Part shown: piece by piece, positions 33,083 through 42,153 of the stretch
Numbering within the stretch: the first letter of the stretch is position 1
Layout: each line of letters begins with the position of its first letter
Assembly: GCF_016863275.1 (NCBI RefSeq)
Contig: NZ_BOOO01000042.1
Location: forward strand, 91,247 to 155,246
From: Planotetraspora mira
GTDB lineage: Bacteria > Actinomycetota > Actinomycetes > Streptosporangiales > Streptosporangiaceae
DNA length: 64,000 bases
Reading direction: 5' to 3'
Notes under the pieces: generated by a model
The model's database searches: none
Told to the model about the DNA's origin: nothing
The model's input: only the letters and a program-made list of their open reading frames with translations
Program-made: the position numbers and the translations under genes

Positions 33083-33871
33083 GTGGATCTCGAATTGCAG
33101 GGCAAGGTCGCGGTCGTCACCGGCGCGAGCAAGGGCATCGGCCTGGCCACCGTGGCGGCGTTGCTCGACGAGGGTGCGCATGTGGTGGCGAGCAGCCGCA
33201 CGAGCACCCCTGAACTCGACGCCTTGGCTGCGCGTGGCGCCAGTGTGGTGCTGGCCGACATCACCGACGCGGGCACCCCGCAGCGGCTCATCGACGCCGC
33301 GCTGTCGACGTACGGGCGCCTGGATGTGCTGGTCAACAACGTTGGCGCCGGCAGTGCCCGGTCGGGTTTCCTCGACGTCGACGACGCCGAGTGGGCGCGG
33401 ATCTTCGACGTGACGTTCTTCAGTGCCGTGCGCACTAGCAGGGCGGCCCTGCCCGCTCTGCTGGACACCGGCGGGGTGATCGTCAACATCACCAGTATCA
33501 ATGCCCGGCTGCCGTTCCCGATGGTGGTCGACTACTCCGCGGCGAAGGCGGCGGTGGCCAACCTGACCAAGACCCTGTCGGAGGAGTTCGCGCCGCGCGG
33601 CGTGCGGGTCAACGCTGTCTCGCCAGGCCCCGTGCGGACCCCGTTCTGGACTGACCCGGGCGGCTTCGCGGACGCCGTCGCCGCCGGCGCCGGAGTCACC
33701 GCCCAGCAAGCGCTCGACAAGGTTGTGCCGCAGAGCATGGCGATCAGCACCGGCCGGATCACCGAGGCAGGCGAGGTCGCCGACCTGGTGCTGTTCCTCG
33801 CCTCTGCCCGCTCGGCCAATACCACCGGCGCCGAGTTCACCCTCGACGGCGGCCAGGTCAAGACCCTCTAA
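33083..33871 (+). CDS. short-chain dehydrogenase/reductase (SDR)
   Basis: This is a 262-residue classical SDR. The NAD(P)-binding TGASKGIG is at 12-19, an NNVGAG motif near 89-94, the catalytic Ser in NITSINARL, and YSAAK in the fourth position (Tyr ~151, Lys ~155). SPGPVRTPFW follows, as usual. The product is a cytosolic oxidoreductase acting on an alcohol or ketone that is probably also the inducer of the TetR regulator. The start is GTG 33083 after GGGAG. Confidence 0.9.
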   Translation: MDLELQGKVAVVTGASKGIGLATVAALLDEGAHVVASSRTSTPELDALAARGASVVLADITDAGTPQRLIDAALSTYGRLDVLVNNVGAGSARSGFLDVDDAEWARIFDVTFFSAVRTSRAALPALLDTGGVIVNITSINARLPFPMVVDYSAAKAAVANLTKTLSEEFAPRGVRVNAVSPGPVRTPFWTDPGGFADAVAAGAGVTAQQALDKVVPQSMAISTGRITEAGEVADLVLFLASARSANTTGAEFTLDGGQVKTL

Positions 33872-34376
33872 CCGACACCTACCCGCACCCATGACGCGGG
33901 CTTCTGCAGATAGGACAGTCATCTCACTGCGCAAGTCAGGCTGCGGACCACGCATTGAAACGCCGTCACCTGGGGGACCAGTGCTCGCGAGCTCTAGCAG
34001 CACCGGCCCTCCGGGGTCGGTGAGGATCGCAACCCTAGCCTGCGCGCCGTATCGCTACCTGTTCCGGTATTGCGTTGAGGCCTGATGCCAGACGACGGTT
34101 TCTACGAATGTCTGGCAGGAGCCGTCGGATGACCGTCATCGAGTACGAGACCGGCGTAGCCCTTGATGCTGGCCGCGGTGGCATCGGCCAGGTCGGATTC
34201 GGGCGTTGAGCGAGGCTCTGTGGCGGCGGAGCGGCGCGAGGTGTGTAGTGTCAGGGCACTGGAAGTAGAAACGTGTGTTCACTGCTGGCCATCGACGCCC
34301 GTTGATGGAGTAGGGGCCACGCGCGCATACGCGGTATCGAACAAGCCGCCACTTCTTCACATCGAAGGAGTGCGCA
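33872..34376. other. intergenic region without a supportable gene
   Basis: No frame here has start, ribosome site and protein-like composition together. A short minus-strand stretch near 34140-34205 (reading DLADATAASIKGYAGLVLDD) looks like the tail of a decayed gene. The right end must contain the promoter of the exporter at 34377. Confidence 0.4.
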
Positions 34377-35882
34377 GTGAATGTCCGTCGTAATGGGGCT
34401 GTCGAGAATGCCGCCGCTCCCACCGAAGCCTCTCGTTCGCCGCGATCCCTCCGCGAAGCGGGGGTAGCCCTCGCAGGGCTGTCAGCGGTGTTTCTGTTCG
34501 AGATGCTCGACAACTCGATCCTCAACGTCGCATTGCCGACCATCGGTCGCGAGCTTTCGGCGTCGACGACTGTGCTGCAGTGGGTCACGGGCGTGTATGC
34601 CGTCGTGTTCGGCGGGCTGATGCTGGCCCTCGGCGCGCTGGCCGACCGGGTTGGCCGCCGCAAGGTCATGCTGGTCGGGCTGGTGCTGCTGGGCGTGGCA
34701 AGTCTGGCGACTGCGTTCGTCACCACGGCGGAGCAGCTCATCGCGATCCGAGCGGCGATGGGCGTCGCGGCCGCGATGACGACGCCGGGCTCCCTCGCCT
34801 TGGCGTTCCGCCTGTTCGACGAAGACGGGCTCCGCGTCCGTGCGACGACGCTGATCTCGACCGTGGGCCTGGTCGGACTCGCGATCGGGCCCACGGTAGG
34901 TGGCTTCGTGCTCGCGTTCGCTCCGTGGCAGGTGCTGCTGCTGGTGAACGTGCCGATCGCCGTACTCGCGTTCATCGGCATTCGACGCGGCATCCCCGCT
35001 GACGGGGTGGACGAGCTGCACCGCGACCCGATCGATGGCGCGGGTGCCCTGCTCGGCACGGCCACGATCGTGCTCGCGCTGGTCGCACCGACGTTGTTCG
35101 TCGACGCGGGGACCACATCGCCTCTCCCGTGGCTGACCACGACGGCGGCCATCGTGATGGCAGTGCTGTTCGTCGTCCGCGAGCGTTCTGCCTGCTATCC
35201 GCTGCTCGACCTCAAACTCGTCGCTCGCCCACTCGTGTCGAGCGGCCTGGCGTTCAAGGCCGCCGCCGGCCTTGCGACCGCCGGCCTCGGCTACCTCGTG
35301 ACCCTGCAGCTCCAGCTCGATTGGGGCTGGACGCCCGCTCAAGCGGCTATCGGAATGTTGCCGCAGGTCGTGGTGCTCATCGCTGGCGGTGCTCTCATCG
35401 GTCCGCTGGTCACGCGCGTCGGTCTGGACAAGGCCGCCTGGCTCAGCGCCGGAGCTGTCGTGTGCGGGCTCGCGGTCTACGGGCTGCTGGGCCGCTTCGG
35501 GTACGTGTGGGCCGCTATCGCGCTCGTGCTCGTCGCCGCCGGTATGCGCGTCGTAGGTGTCGTCGCCGGGACCAACGTGATGCGTGGCCTCCCGACCAAC
35601 CGCACCACCATCGGAGCGGCGCTGGTGGACACCGCCAGTGAAGTCACCACCGGGATCGGCATCGCTGTCAGCGGGACCATCCTCGCAGCGCTCTTCACTG
35701 GCGATATCGCCACGTCGAGCTGGAGCACTTACCAGACCACGGAGTTCCGCGAGGCGGTCACCTGGGCTGGGCTCGCGCTCACGGTCTTGGCTGCGGCGCT
35801 GGGGGGATGGGGCATCATCCGTGCCCGTAGCGTCGCGGACAGCACGACGCCTTCGCCCGAGGCTGATGCGGACGGCGAGTAG
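34377..35882 (+). CDS. MFS drug exporter, DHA2 (EmrB/QacA-like) type
   Basis: This is a 501-residue protein with about 14 helices, the size of DHA2 exporters. Motif A appears as LGALADRVGRRKVML (about 82-96), the helix-1 motif D1-like LDNSILNVALPTIGREL near 43-60, and an antiporter motif-C-like region in GLAIGPTVGGFVLAF (about 166-180). It expels cationic or amphipathic compounds using the proton gradient. The GTG start is preceded by GAAGGAG; no regulator is adjacent. Confidence 0.9.
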   Translation: MNVRRNGAVENAAAPTEASRSPRSLREAGVALAGLSAVFLFEMLDNSILNVALPTIGRELSASTTVLQWVTGVYAVVFGGLMLALGALADRVGRRKVMLVGLVLLGVASLATAFVTTAEQLIAIRAAMGVAAAMTTPGSLALAFRLFDEDGLRVRATTLISTVGLVGLAIGPTVGGFVLAFAPWQVLLLVNVPIAVLAFIGIRRGIPADGVDELHRDPIDGAGALLGTATIVLALVAPTLFVDAGTTSPLPWLTTTAAIVMAVLFVVRERSACYPLLDLKLVARPLVSSGLAFKAAAGLATAGLGYLVTLQLQLDWGWTPAQAAIGMLPQVVVLIAGGALIGPLVTRVGLDKAAWLSAGAVVCGLAVYGLLGRFGYVWAAIALVLVAAGMRVVGVVAGTNVMRGLPTNRTTIGAALVDTASEVTTGIGIAVSGTILAALFTGDIATSSWSTYQTTEFREAVTWAGLALTVLAAALGGWGIIRARSVADSTTPSPEADADGE

Positions 35883-35943
35883 GCGCAAGGAACGAGCTTC
35901 TGGCGCCGTACAGGCCCTTGACGATCACCCCGGAGCCTGAGCA

Positions 35944-35957
35944 CCCCCGCCGGAGGC
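35944..35957. repeat. palindromic repeat, copy 2
   Basis: CCCCCGCCGGAGGC within CGATCACCCCGGAGCCTGAG, the same extended context as copies at 43.24 and 43.82 kb. It lies between the convergent exporter and the gene at 35970 and may act as a bidirectional terminator. Confidence 0.45.
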
Positions 35958-35969
35958 ATCTCGGCTTCG

Positions 35970-36431
35970 TTAGGAAGTGCCTGCCGGTGCCCCGTAGATG
36001 TGCTGTTGGACGGTGGTGTCGTGCTCCAAGATGTGGTCGATGGTGTGCCAGTAGGCCGACAGCCAAGGGTGCTGGAATGCTTCGTCACGGTCCAGCTTGT
36101 GGCCGTAGAAGGGATCGTCGGGGGCGACGTAGGCCGCGGGGACGAGGGTGCAGGCGGGGTTGGGGTCGTTTGCGACAGGGCCGACTCGGCATCCGATGGT
36201 GACGCGGTTAGGGCCCGCCTTGCTTACGGGGTCGTCGGGATCCCAGGCGTCATCGAGGATGACATCAATCCAGGCTTCGTGGATGCCGTCGTGGTGGTAG
36301 CAGGAGGCGTAGTAGATGGCGTAGGCGCCACCTTCGTTGTTGATGAATCCTGTCACGCGCTCGAAGGGGGTTCCGCAGCAGTCGCAGGTTCCTGTCTGGA
36401 TGTCGCGTTCTGGATCGATTTCGAGTTTCAC
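35970..36431 (-). CDS. hypothetical protein with N-terminal zinc-binding motif
   Basis: This is a 153-residue protein. The start reads TGTCDCCGTPFERVTGF, a short Cys cluster as in small zinc-binding immunity-like proteins of actinomycete islands, followed by YAIYYASCYHHDG and a conserved-looking DDPFYGHKLDRDEAFQHP. No enzyme motif is visible. It is solitary between repeats and hemE. I do not recognise a named family. Confidence 0.6.
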   Translation of the reverse strand: MKLEIDPERDIQTGTCDCCGTPFERVTGFINNEGGAYAIYYASCYHHDGIHEAWIDVILDDAWDPDDPVSKAGPNRVTIGCRVGPVANDPNPACTLVPAAYVAPDDPFYGHKLDRDEAFQHPWLSAYWHTIDHILEHDTTVQQHIYGAPAGTS

Positions 36432-36715
36432 CGGTCGAATTATGGAGGCAAGGTCCCAACTCTGTCCTGGCTGATTTCGTCAAGCTGTTGTGGCCCAGTT
36501 TGTCGCTCTGAACTGGCCCAACGGCTGGGGCCGGCGTGGTCGTGACGGTGGCGGTGTGCGTCAAGTCGCTGTGTTGTCGATCACCGGTCTGTCGACCGTG
36601 CTCTGACCGCTCTAGGTGGTGGGCGTAGGTAGGCTGGTGGCGCGCCTTCACTTGTAGGGGTGCGTGTGCTGATCGGGCTGGTTGGGGCTCGCGTATCTGA
36701 GCAGGACGGAAGAGC

Positions 36716-37825
36716 GTGGGCGTCGATATGCGGGAAGAGCCGGACGTCGATCACGTGGTGGGTGAGGCGCGGCCGAAGAAGCTGCTGTTGCGTGCGCTTG
36801 CGGGCGAGCGCACCGAGCGACCACCGATCTGGCTCATGCGGCAGGCCGGACGCTATCTGCCGGAGTACCACGACGTCCGCGAGGCTGCGGGCGGGATGGT
36901 GGGGCTGTGCAATTCGCCCGAGCATGCGGTCGAGGTCACCTTGCAACCGCTCCGCCGCTTTACGCTCGATGCCGCGATCCTGTTCGCGGATCTTCCCCAG
37001 ATCGCGGCGGCGTTGGGGCAGACCTTGGAGTACCGGGTCGGTGACGGCCCCGTCCTCACGCCCCCGATCCGTTCGACTTCGGACATCACCGAGTTCTTGA
37101 GCGCGTCCCGCTTGCACGAAGAGCTGGCTCCGATCTATGAGACCGTCAGACAACTCACTCGCGCATTGCCTGACGAGGTCACGTTGATCGGCTATGCCGG
37201 TGCGCCGTGGACGGTCGCGACTTACATGGTCGAAGGGCGCGGCGGCGGCGGCTCAGAGCACTCCATCGTCAAGCAGTGGGCGCTGAGCGATCCGGAGGGG
37301 TTCCAACCCCTGATCGACCTGCTCACGGCGGCCACCATCGAGTTCTTGGACCGTCAGATTCAGGCGGGTGCCGAAGCGATCCAACTCTTCGAGAGCTGGG
37401 CCGGAATACTCCCCGACCCGCTATTCCGGCGTTGGTGCGTCACGCCGGTTGCCGCCATCGTCGCGGCGCTGAAGGCGAAGCATCCGAGTGTTCCCATCAT
37501 CGCCTTTCCGCGCGGCGCGGGGCTTGCCTACAACGGCTTCGCCGAGGCGACCGGCGTGGACTGCGTCGGGCTCGACTCGACAGTACCTGTGGAGTGGGCC
37601 GCGCAGAAGGTGCAGCACGAGCTCGGCCGGTGCGTGCAGGGCAACCTCGACCCCCAACTCCTGGTCGCGGGCGGGCCTGCACTCCGCGCGGAAACAGACC
37701 GCATCCTGAACGCGCTTAGTGGTGGCCCGTTCGTGTTCAATCTCGGACACGGAATCGTCAAGACCACACCCCCCGAGCATGTGGCTGCTCTCGCCCAGCA
37801 GGTACGGTCCTGGTCCGCAGCTTGA
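36716..37825 (+). CDS. hemE: uroporphyrinogen III decarboxylase
   Basis: HemE removes four acetate carboxyls from uroporphyrinogen III to give coproporphyrinogen III in heme synthesis. The protein has the family length (369 residues) and the signatures LMRQAGRYLPEYHDVR (about 40-55; substrate-binding Arg residues), GYAGAPWTVATYMVEGRGG and FNLGHGIVKTTPPEHV. The sequence style (ESWAGILPDPLFRRW, AFPRGAGLAYNGFAE, VQGNLDPQLLVAGGPAL) is that of alphaproteobacteria, not of actinobacterial HemE. No hemY or other heme gene is nearby. It is therefore probably a transferred extra copy. GTG 36716 or ATG 36728 starts it. Confidence 0.93.
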   Translation: MGVDMREEPDVDHVVGEARPKKLLLRALAGERTERPPIWLMRQAGRYLPEYHDVREAAGGMVGLCNSPEHAVEVTLQPLRRFTLDAAILFADLPQIAAALGQTLEYRVGDGPVLTPPIRSTSDITEFLSASRLHEELAPIYETVRQLTRALPDEVTLIGYAGAPWTVATYMVEGRGGGGSEHSIVKQWALSDPEGFQPLIDLLTAATIEFLDRQIQAGAEAIQLFESWAGILPDPLFRRWCVTPVAAIVAALKAKHPSVPIIAFPRGAGLAYNGFAEATGVDCVGLDSTVPVEWAAQKVQHELGRCVQGNLDPQLLVAGGPALRAETDRILNALSGGPFVFNLGHGIVKTTPPEHVAALAQQVRSWSAA

Positions 37826-38126
37826 CTCCTCGTCGCCCTGGCCAATGGCCCGTCGATCACAGATGACCTCGTCGCGGCTGCACACGATCAAGAGCATGAC
37901 CTGATTTCGGAGCAGGGTCGGCGCCCTTAGTGGAGACGAGCATGCGCGCATCAAGGGGCACAAGATGTCGTTAACGACGCCGTCACCATGTTTGCCCATC
38001 GAAGGTGTCGTCACTACAGAAGTGGCCCAACTCGGCTGCGACTAGGATCAACGCGACGATCACCCCGAAACAACTGCAACCTACGCAGGGCCGTATTTAC
38101 CCTCCGAGTTAACGCGAGAGAGAGTC

Positions 38127-39020
38127 GTGGAACTTCGCGACATCGAGATCTTCCTGACCCTTGCCGAAGAGCTGCATTTCGGGCGGACCGCCGAACGGCT
38201 GCGCGTGAGCCCCGCACGCATCACCCAGGCCATCAAGAAACAGGAACGCCAGATCGGCGCCCCGCTGTTCGACCGCACCAGCCGCACGGTCCGGCTGACA
38301 CCGCTCGGCCGGCAGCTCTGCGACGACCTCTGGCCCGTCTACTCCGGGCTGCAGGACGGCATGCGCCGCGCCAAGCTGGCCGCCCAGGGCGTCACCGCCG
38401 TGCTGCGCGTCGGCATGATCCCCCTCAACGCTCAAGACCTGCGTCCCTACTGGGACACCTTCCGCACCCGCCACCCGCAGTGGAAGCTGCAGATCCAGCA
38501 CGCCCCCTACATCGACCCGTTCGCCGGGTTGCGTCGCGGCGATCTTGACATCCTGATCTGCTGGATGCCGGTCGAAGAACCCGACTTGACGGTGGGTCCG
38601 GTCCTGTTCGCCGACCCGCGGGTGGTGGCCGTGGCCGCCGACCACGAACTCACCCGGCGCACCTCCGTCTCACTGGAGATGCTCGCCGACTTCCAGCACA
38701 GCGACGGCCCGCGGATGGGCGTGCCGGACTACTGGGCCGACAGCTTCCTCCCGTCCCACACCAGCAAGGGCCGCCCTATCGAACGCGGCCCGGTGGCGAG
38801 CAACTCCGAGGAGATCCTCGCCCTGGCAAGTGCCGGGGAGCTCGTCAACCTCTTCCCCGCCCACATGACGCGCTATTGGAACCGGCCCGACATCGCCTAC
38901 CTGCCCGTCCGGGACATCGACGCCCTGCCATTTGCCCTGGTGTGGCGTACCGAGGCCGAGAACGAGCGCATCCGAGCCCTCGCCCAAGTCGCCGCCGACA
39001 TCGGCACCCTCGTCGTCTGA
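38127..39020 (+). CDS. LysR-family transcriptional regulator
   Basis: This is a 297-residue protein: HTH at about 5-60 (LHFGRTAERLRVSPARITQAIKKQERQIG), effector domain 90-290 with VLRVGMIPLNAQDLRPYW and LFADPRVVAVAADHELTRR. This belongs to the actinomycete LysR group with ELRDIEIFLTLAEELHFGR start. No divergent target gene is present; hemE ends 300 bases upstream and the next downstream gene is beyond an integrase scrap. GTG start after GCGAGAGAG. Confidence 0.9.
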   Translation: MELRDIEIFLTLAEELHFGRTAERLRVSPARITQAIKKQERQIGAPLFDRTSRTVRLTPLGRQLCDDLWPVYSGLQDGMRRAKLAAQGVTAVLRVGMIPLNAQDLRPYWDTFRTRHPQWKLQIQHAPYIDPFAGLRRGDLDILICWMPVEEPDLTVGPVLFADPRVVAVAADHELTRRTSVSLEMLADFQHSDGPRMGVPDYWADSFLPSHTSKGRPIERGPVASNSEEILALASAGELVNLFPAHMTRYWNRPDIAYLPVRDIDALPFALVWRTEAENERIRALAQVAADIGTLVV

Positions 39021-39066
39021 GCCGCGCCCCCTGGGCACGTCGCGGTGATCACGCATGTTGAGGAAG

Positions 39067-39178
39067 CGCAGCCAAGCTCACGGGCTTCCATTTTCATGTC
39101 TGCGGCACACGGGGGACACCTTCGCCTCGCAATCCGGTGCGACTCTGCGAGAGCTGATGAACCGCATGGGCCACTCGG
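39067..39178 (+). pseudogene. tyrosine integrase C-terminal scrap (frameshifted)
   Basis: It is nearly identical to the integrase at 63.75 kb from the GGCTTCCATTTTCATG block through GAGAGCTGATGAACCGCATG to GGGCCACTCG. One A is missing after CATG, and it is cut off before the Tyr codon. Nothing else is supportable in 39021-39322. Confidence 0.75.
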
Positions 39179-39322
39179 TGCCGTGGGATCTTGTTGGCGT
39201 CGAGGGCCGAAATCCGTGAAGAGGTGGCATCGTCTGGCCGGGACTGCGGGCTGTGTTGACCTTCCCCTTGGGGGAAGCCGCAGCATCATCGGCACCGGCC
39301 ACGGTGGCCGGGACGAGGAGGA

Positions 39323-40447
39323 GTGGTGCGGGAGCTGCTGACGATCGGGGTGTTCGCCCGGGCCGCCCGGCTGTCGCCCAAGGCGCTGCGGCTCTATGAC
39401 GAACTCGGGTTGCTGCGGCCGGCCGCGGTGGACGGCGAGTCGGGATACCGGTTCTACGACCCGGCGCAGCTGGAGCAGGCCCGGTTGATCGCCTGGTTGC
39501 GGAGGGTGGGTATGCCGCTCGCCCGTATCCGGCGGGTGTGTGCCCTGCCCGCGCCGGCGGCGGCCGAGGAGGTCGCCAACTACTGGGAGCAGGTGCTGGC
39601 CGAGACCGCCGCCCGCGGGCGGTTGGCCACCTTCCTCGTCGACTATCTCTCGGGAAGAGGCAGTGCCGTGGAAGACGCCGCGACCATGCTGGGGATCCGT
39701 TACGCCGCTCGGTCGGAGTTGGGACTGGTCCGTACGAGCAACGAGGACACCGCGTATGCCGGCGCCCGGTTGTTGGCGGTGGCTGACGGGGTCCTCGGTC
39801 CTGGCGGCGACCGCGCGAGCACCGCAGCCGTCGACGCGCTCAAGCCGCTGGAAACCTTGACCGTGCCGGCCGAGGATCTGCTCGGTGCGCTAGCCGATGC
39901 GGTCGGTGATGCCGACCGGGCGATCCAGAACATCGCTGCCTCGACACCGTCAGGTGGAGCGGTCACCACGTTGACCGCGCTGCTGTGGTCGGGGTCCCAG
40001 CTGGCGCTGGTGCATATCGGTGACACTCGGGCGTACCTGGTGCGCGACGGGGAGCTGTTCCAGATCACCCAGGATCACACCTACGTTCAATCGCTGGTCG
40101 ACGAGGGCCGGCTGACTGCCGAGGAGGCGGCCTCGCATCCGCAACGCTCGTTGCTGGTGAGGGCGCTGACCGGTACAGGCGGGGCCCGGCCGGACCTTTC
40201 GTTACACGAGGCCGTGGCCGGTGACCGGTACCTGTTGTGCTCAGACGGGCTGTCCGCCGTCGTACCGGCCGGATCGCTGCGCGAGGTGCTGAATGGGCCG
40301 GGCGGCCCCCAGCAGGTGCTCGACGGGCTGGTCGCGCTGGCGTATGCCGCAGGTGCCCCAGACAACATCGCCTGCGTGGTCGCCGATGTGGTGAGGCTGG
40401 AAACACCGGCTACCGGTGTCGGCCGTGACGGCGGCACCGGACGGTGA
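39323..40447 (+). CDS. MerR-type regulator fused to a PP2C-type Ser/Thr phosphatase
   Basis: This is a 374-residue protein. Residues 1-110 are a MerR winged helix (LTIGVFARAARLSPKALRLYDELGLLRP, SGYRFYDPAQLEQARLIAWLR). Residues ~125-360 are a PPM/PP2C domain: SELGLVRTSNEDTAY (metal Asp), LLAVADGVLGPGGDRAS, VHIGDTRAYLVRDGELFQITQDHT, LLVRALTG, LLCSDGLSAVV and GAPDNIACVV. The usual GMGG after ADG is altered to GVLG. Direct coupling of phosphatase activity to DNA binding is inferred. The stop overlaps the exporter start by GTGA. Confidence 0.88.
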   Translation: MVRELLTIGVFARAARLSPKALRLYDELGLLRPAAVDGESGYRFYDPAQLEQARLIAWLRRVGMPLARIRRVCALPAPAAAEEVANYWEQVLAETAARGRLATFLVDYLSGRGSAVEDAATMLGIRYAARSELGLVRTSNEDTAYAGARLLAVADGVLGPGGDRASTAAVDALKPLETLTVPAEDLLGALADAVGDADRAIQNIAASTPSGGAVTTLTALLWSGSQLALVHIGDTRAYLVRDGELFQITQDHTYVQSLVDEGRLTAEEAASHPQRSLLVRALTGTGGARPDLSLHEAVAGDRYLLCSDGLSAVVPAGSLREVLNGPGGPQQVLDGLVALAYAAGAPDNIACVVADVVRLETPATGVGRDGGTGR

Positions 40448-41742
40448 CCATGTCAGGGGTCCGGTCTCTCGGTGCCTACACGGTTGACGGCCGCCCGCTG
40501 GCCATCACGGCCTACCGGCGGTTGTGGGTGGCCTCGGCGGTCTGCGCAGTGGGCGGTTCGTTCAGCGTGGCCGCTGTACCGACGCAGCTGTTCACGGTGA
40601 CCGGCTCGTCGGCGGCCGTGGGCGTCGCCGCCGCGGTGTCGTTCGTCGCGCTGGTCGTGGCGGCGCTATGGGGTGGCGCCCTTGCCGACGTCATGGACCG
40701 GCGGAGGTTGCTGCTTGCCGCCAACTGCGGCCTTGCGATGACCTACGCGGCCTTGTGGGCCCAGGCGGCGCTGGGTAGTTCCTCGGTCCCTGTCTTGTTG
40801 GTGTTGGTGGCGTGCCAAGGGCTGACCTTCGGGGCGATCATGACCACGATGGGTGCCGTGGTGCCCCGCCTCGTCCCGATCGAGTTGTTACCGGCGGCCA
40901 ACAGCCTCAGCTCCCTGGTCCGCTACGCGGGGTCGATCCTGGGCCCGGTGCTGGCCGGCGCCTTGATCCCGATTGTCGGGCTGGGCACGCTGTACCTGTT
41001 CGACGCCGTCGCGCTGCTGGCTGTCGTGTGGGCCGTCGTCAAATTGCCGTCGCTGCCGCCCCGCTCTCACCCGACCGGATCATCGAACGATCCGGCGGCG
41101 GCGCAGTACCGCCAAGGTTGTTCCACGATCGGCCAGGTGCTGGCCGGATTCCGGTACTTGGCCACCAGCCGGCTGCTCGTGGCGGTGCTGGCGGTGGACC
41201 TCGCGGCGATGGTCTTCGGCATGCCGATTGCACTGTTCCCGGAGCTGGCCCAACACACCTACGGCGGCGCGGCGGGAGGCGGCCTTGAATTGGGCTTGCT
41301 CTACGCCGCCTACCCGGCCGGGGTTTTCGCGGTCGGCCTGTTGTCGGGCACATTCACCCGCGCCCGTCGCCACGGTGCCTACATGGCGGCGGCCGCCGCT
41401 GCATGGGGCATCACCGTCGTGGTCCTCGGACTGGCCACACAACTGCGGATCGCGCTGGCGACACTCGTCCTCGGCGGTGCGGTGAACTTCGTGCTGAGCA
41501 CCTTCCGCAACGCCATCTCTCAGGCACTCACCGACGACGCCATGCGCGGCCGAATCCAGGGATCGCTCACCGTCGTACTCATCGGGGGTCCACAGATCGC
41601 GAACCTGCTGCACGGGGCCGCCGCATCGATCTTCGGTCTCCGAATGGTGATCTGCGCTGGTGGGCTACTTGCCACGGTGACCGTGGCAGTGATCGCATGG
41701 GCAGTGCCTGAGCTGCGGCATTACACCCCTCGGCACCCGTGA
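40444..41742 (+). CDS. MFS exporter coupled to the MerR-PP2C gene
   Basis: This is a 432-residue, 12-helix MFS protein of the EntS/macrolide-exporter branch. AYRRLWVASAVCAVGGSFSVAAVP begins helix 1, and LWGGALADVMDRRRLLLAAN is motif A (about 77-96). The start GTG 40444 overlaps the phosphatase stop by four bases; ATG 40450 is the alternative. MerR proteins commonly regulate efflux pumps, so the fused phosphatase-regulator presumably controls this pump. Confidence 0.88.
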   Translation: MTMSGVRSLGAYTVDGRPLAITAYRRLWVASAVCAVGGSFSVAAVPTQLFTVTGSSAAVGVAAAVSFVALVVAALWGGALADVMDRRRLLLAANCGLAMTYAALWAQAALGSSSVPVLLVLVACQGLTFGAIMTTMGAVVPRLVPIELLPAANSLSSLVRYAGSILGPVLAGALIPIVGLGTLYLFDAVALLAVVWAVVKLPSLPPRSHPTGSSNDPAAAQYRQGCSTIGQVLAGFRYLATSRLLVAVLAVDLAAMVFGMPIALFPELAQHTYGGAAGGGLELGLLYAAYPAGVFAVGLLSGTFTRARRHGAYMAAAAAAWGITVVVLGLATQLRIALATLVLGGAVNFVLSTFRNAISQALTDDAMRGRIQGSLTVVLIGGPQIANLLHGAAASIFGLRMVICAGGLLATVTVAVIAWAVPELRHYTPRHP

Positions 41743-41883
41743 TCTACTTCACCGCCACGGACACGATCGGGCACATGAGGACGATGAGGGGGACGGCATG
41801 GCCGGCGGGCAGGTGCCGGTGAGCTGATCAAGAGCTAATGGCCCGCTAATGGCACACGGAGATCAACAAGCCCGAGAAAGATC

Positions 41884-41973
41884 AAAGCCCAGGTCTCGAA
41901 TCCATCGGTTGGCCTGGGCTTTCGTGGTTGGAGCGGGTGACGGGAATCGAACCCGCGCTGTCAGCTTGGGAAG
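41884..41973 (-). repeat. att-like scar 4: hairpin plus tRNA-Gly(CCC) 3' half
   Basis: AAAGCCCAGGTC and GGCCTGGGCTTT arms (41884 and 41911) are followed by the minus-strand tRNA from acceptor (GGAGCGGGTGACGGG) to the anticodon loop (TTGGGAA, i.e. TTCCCAA on the tRNA strand). The right flank GTGTATGGATCACGGC...GAGTGACCGCG is class 1. Upstream, TAATGGCCCGCTAATGGC is a tandem arm-like repeat. The rest of 41743-42153 is otherwise featureless. Confidence 0.82.
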
Positions 41974-42153
41974 TGTATGGATCACGGCCTGTGAGGCGCC
42001 TGAGCAGGGTGCCAGGGCTGTCATGAGTGACCGCGATTGACCCCTCGTCGCCCGGTCTAACTGCACGATGATCTTTCACACCATCGAGGGCTCTGCCTTG
42101 TGGAACCTGGTCCCTAGGCTGAGACCGTCCGAAGCAGCCGACCGGGAGTGGCG

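Noticed and set aside
34482..35888. 468-codon minus-strand frame opposite the DHA2 exporter
   Set aside because: Composition is low-complexity Arg/Glu/His-rich antisense of a well-supported gene.
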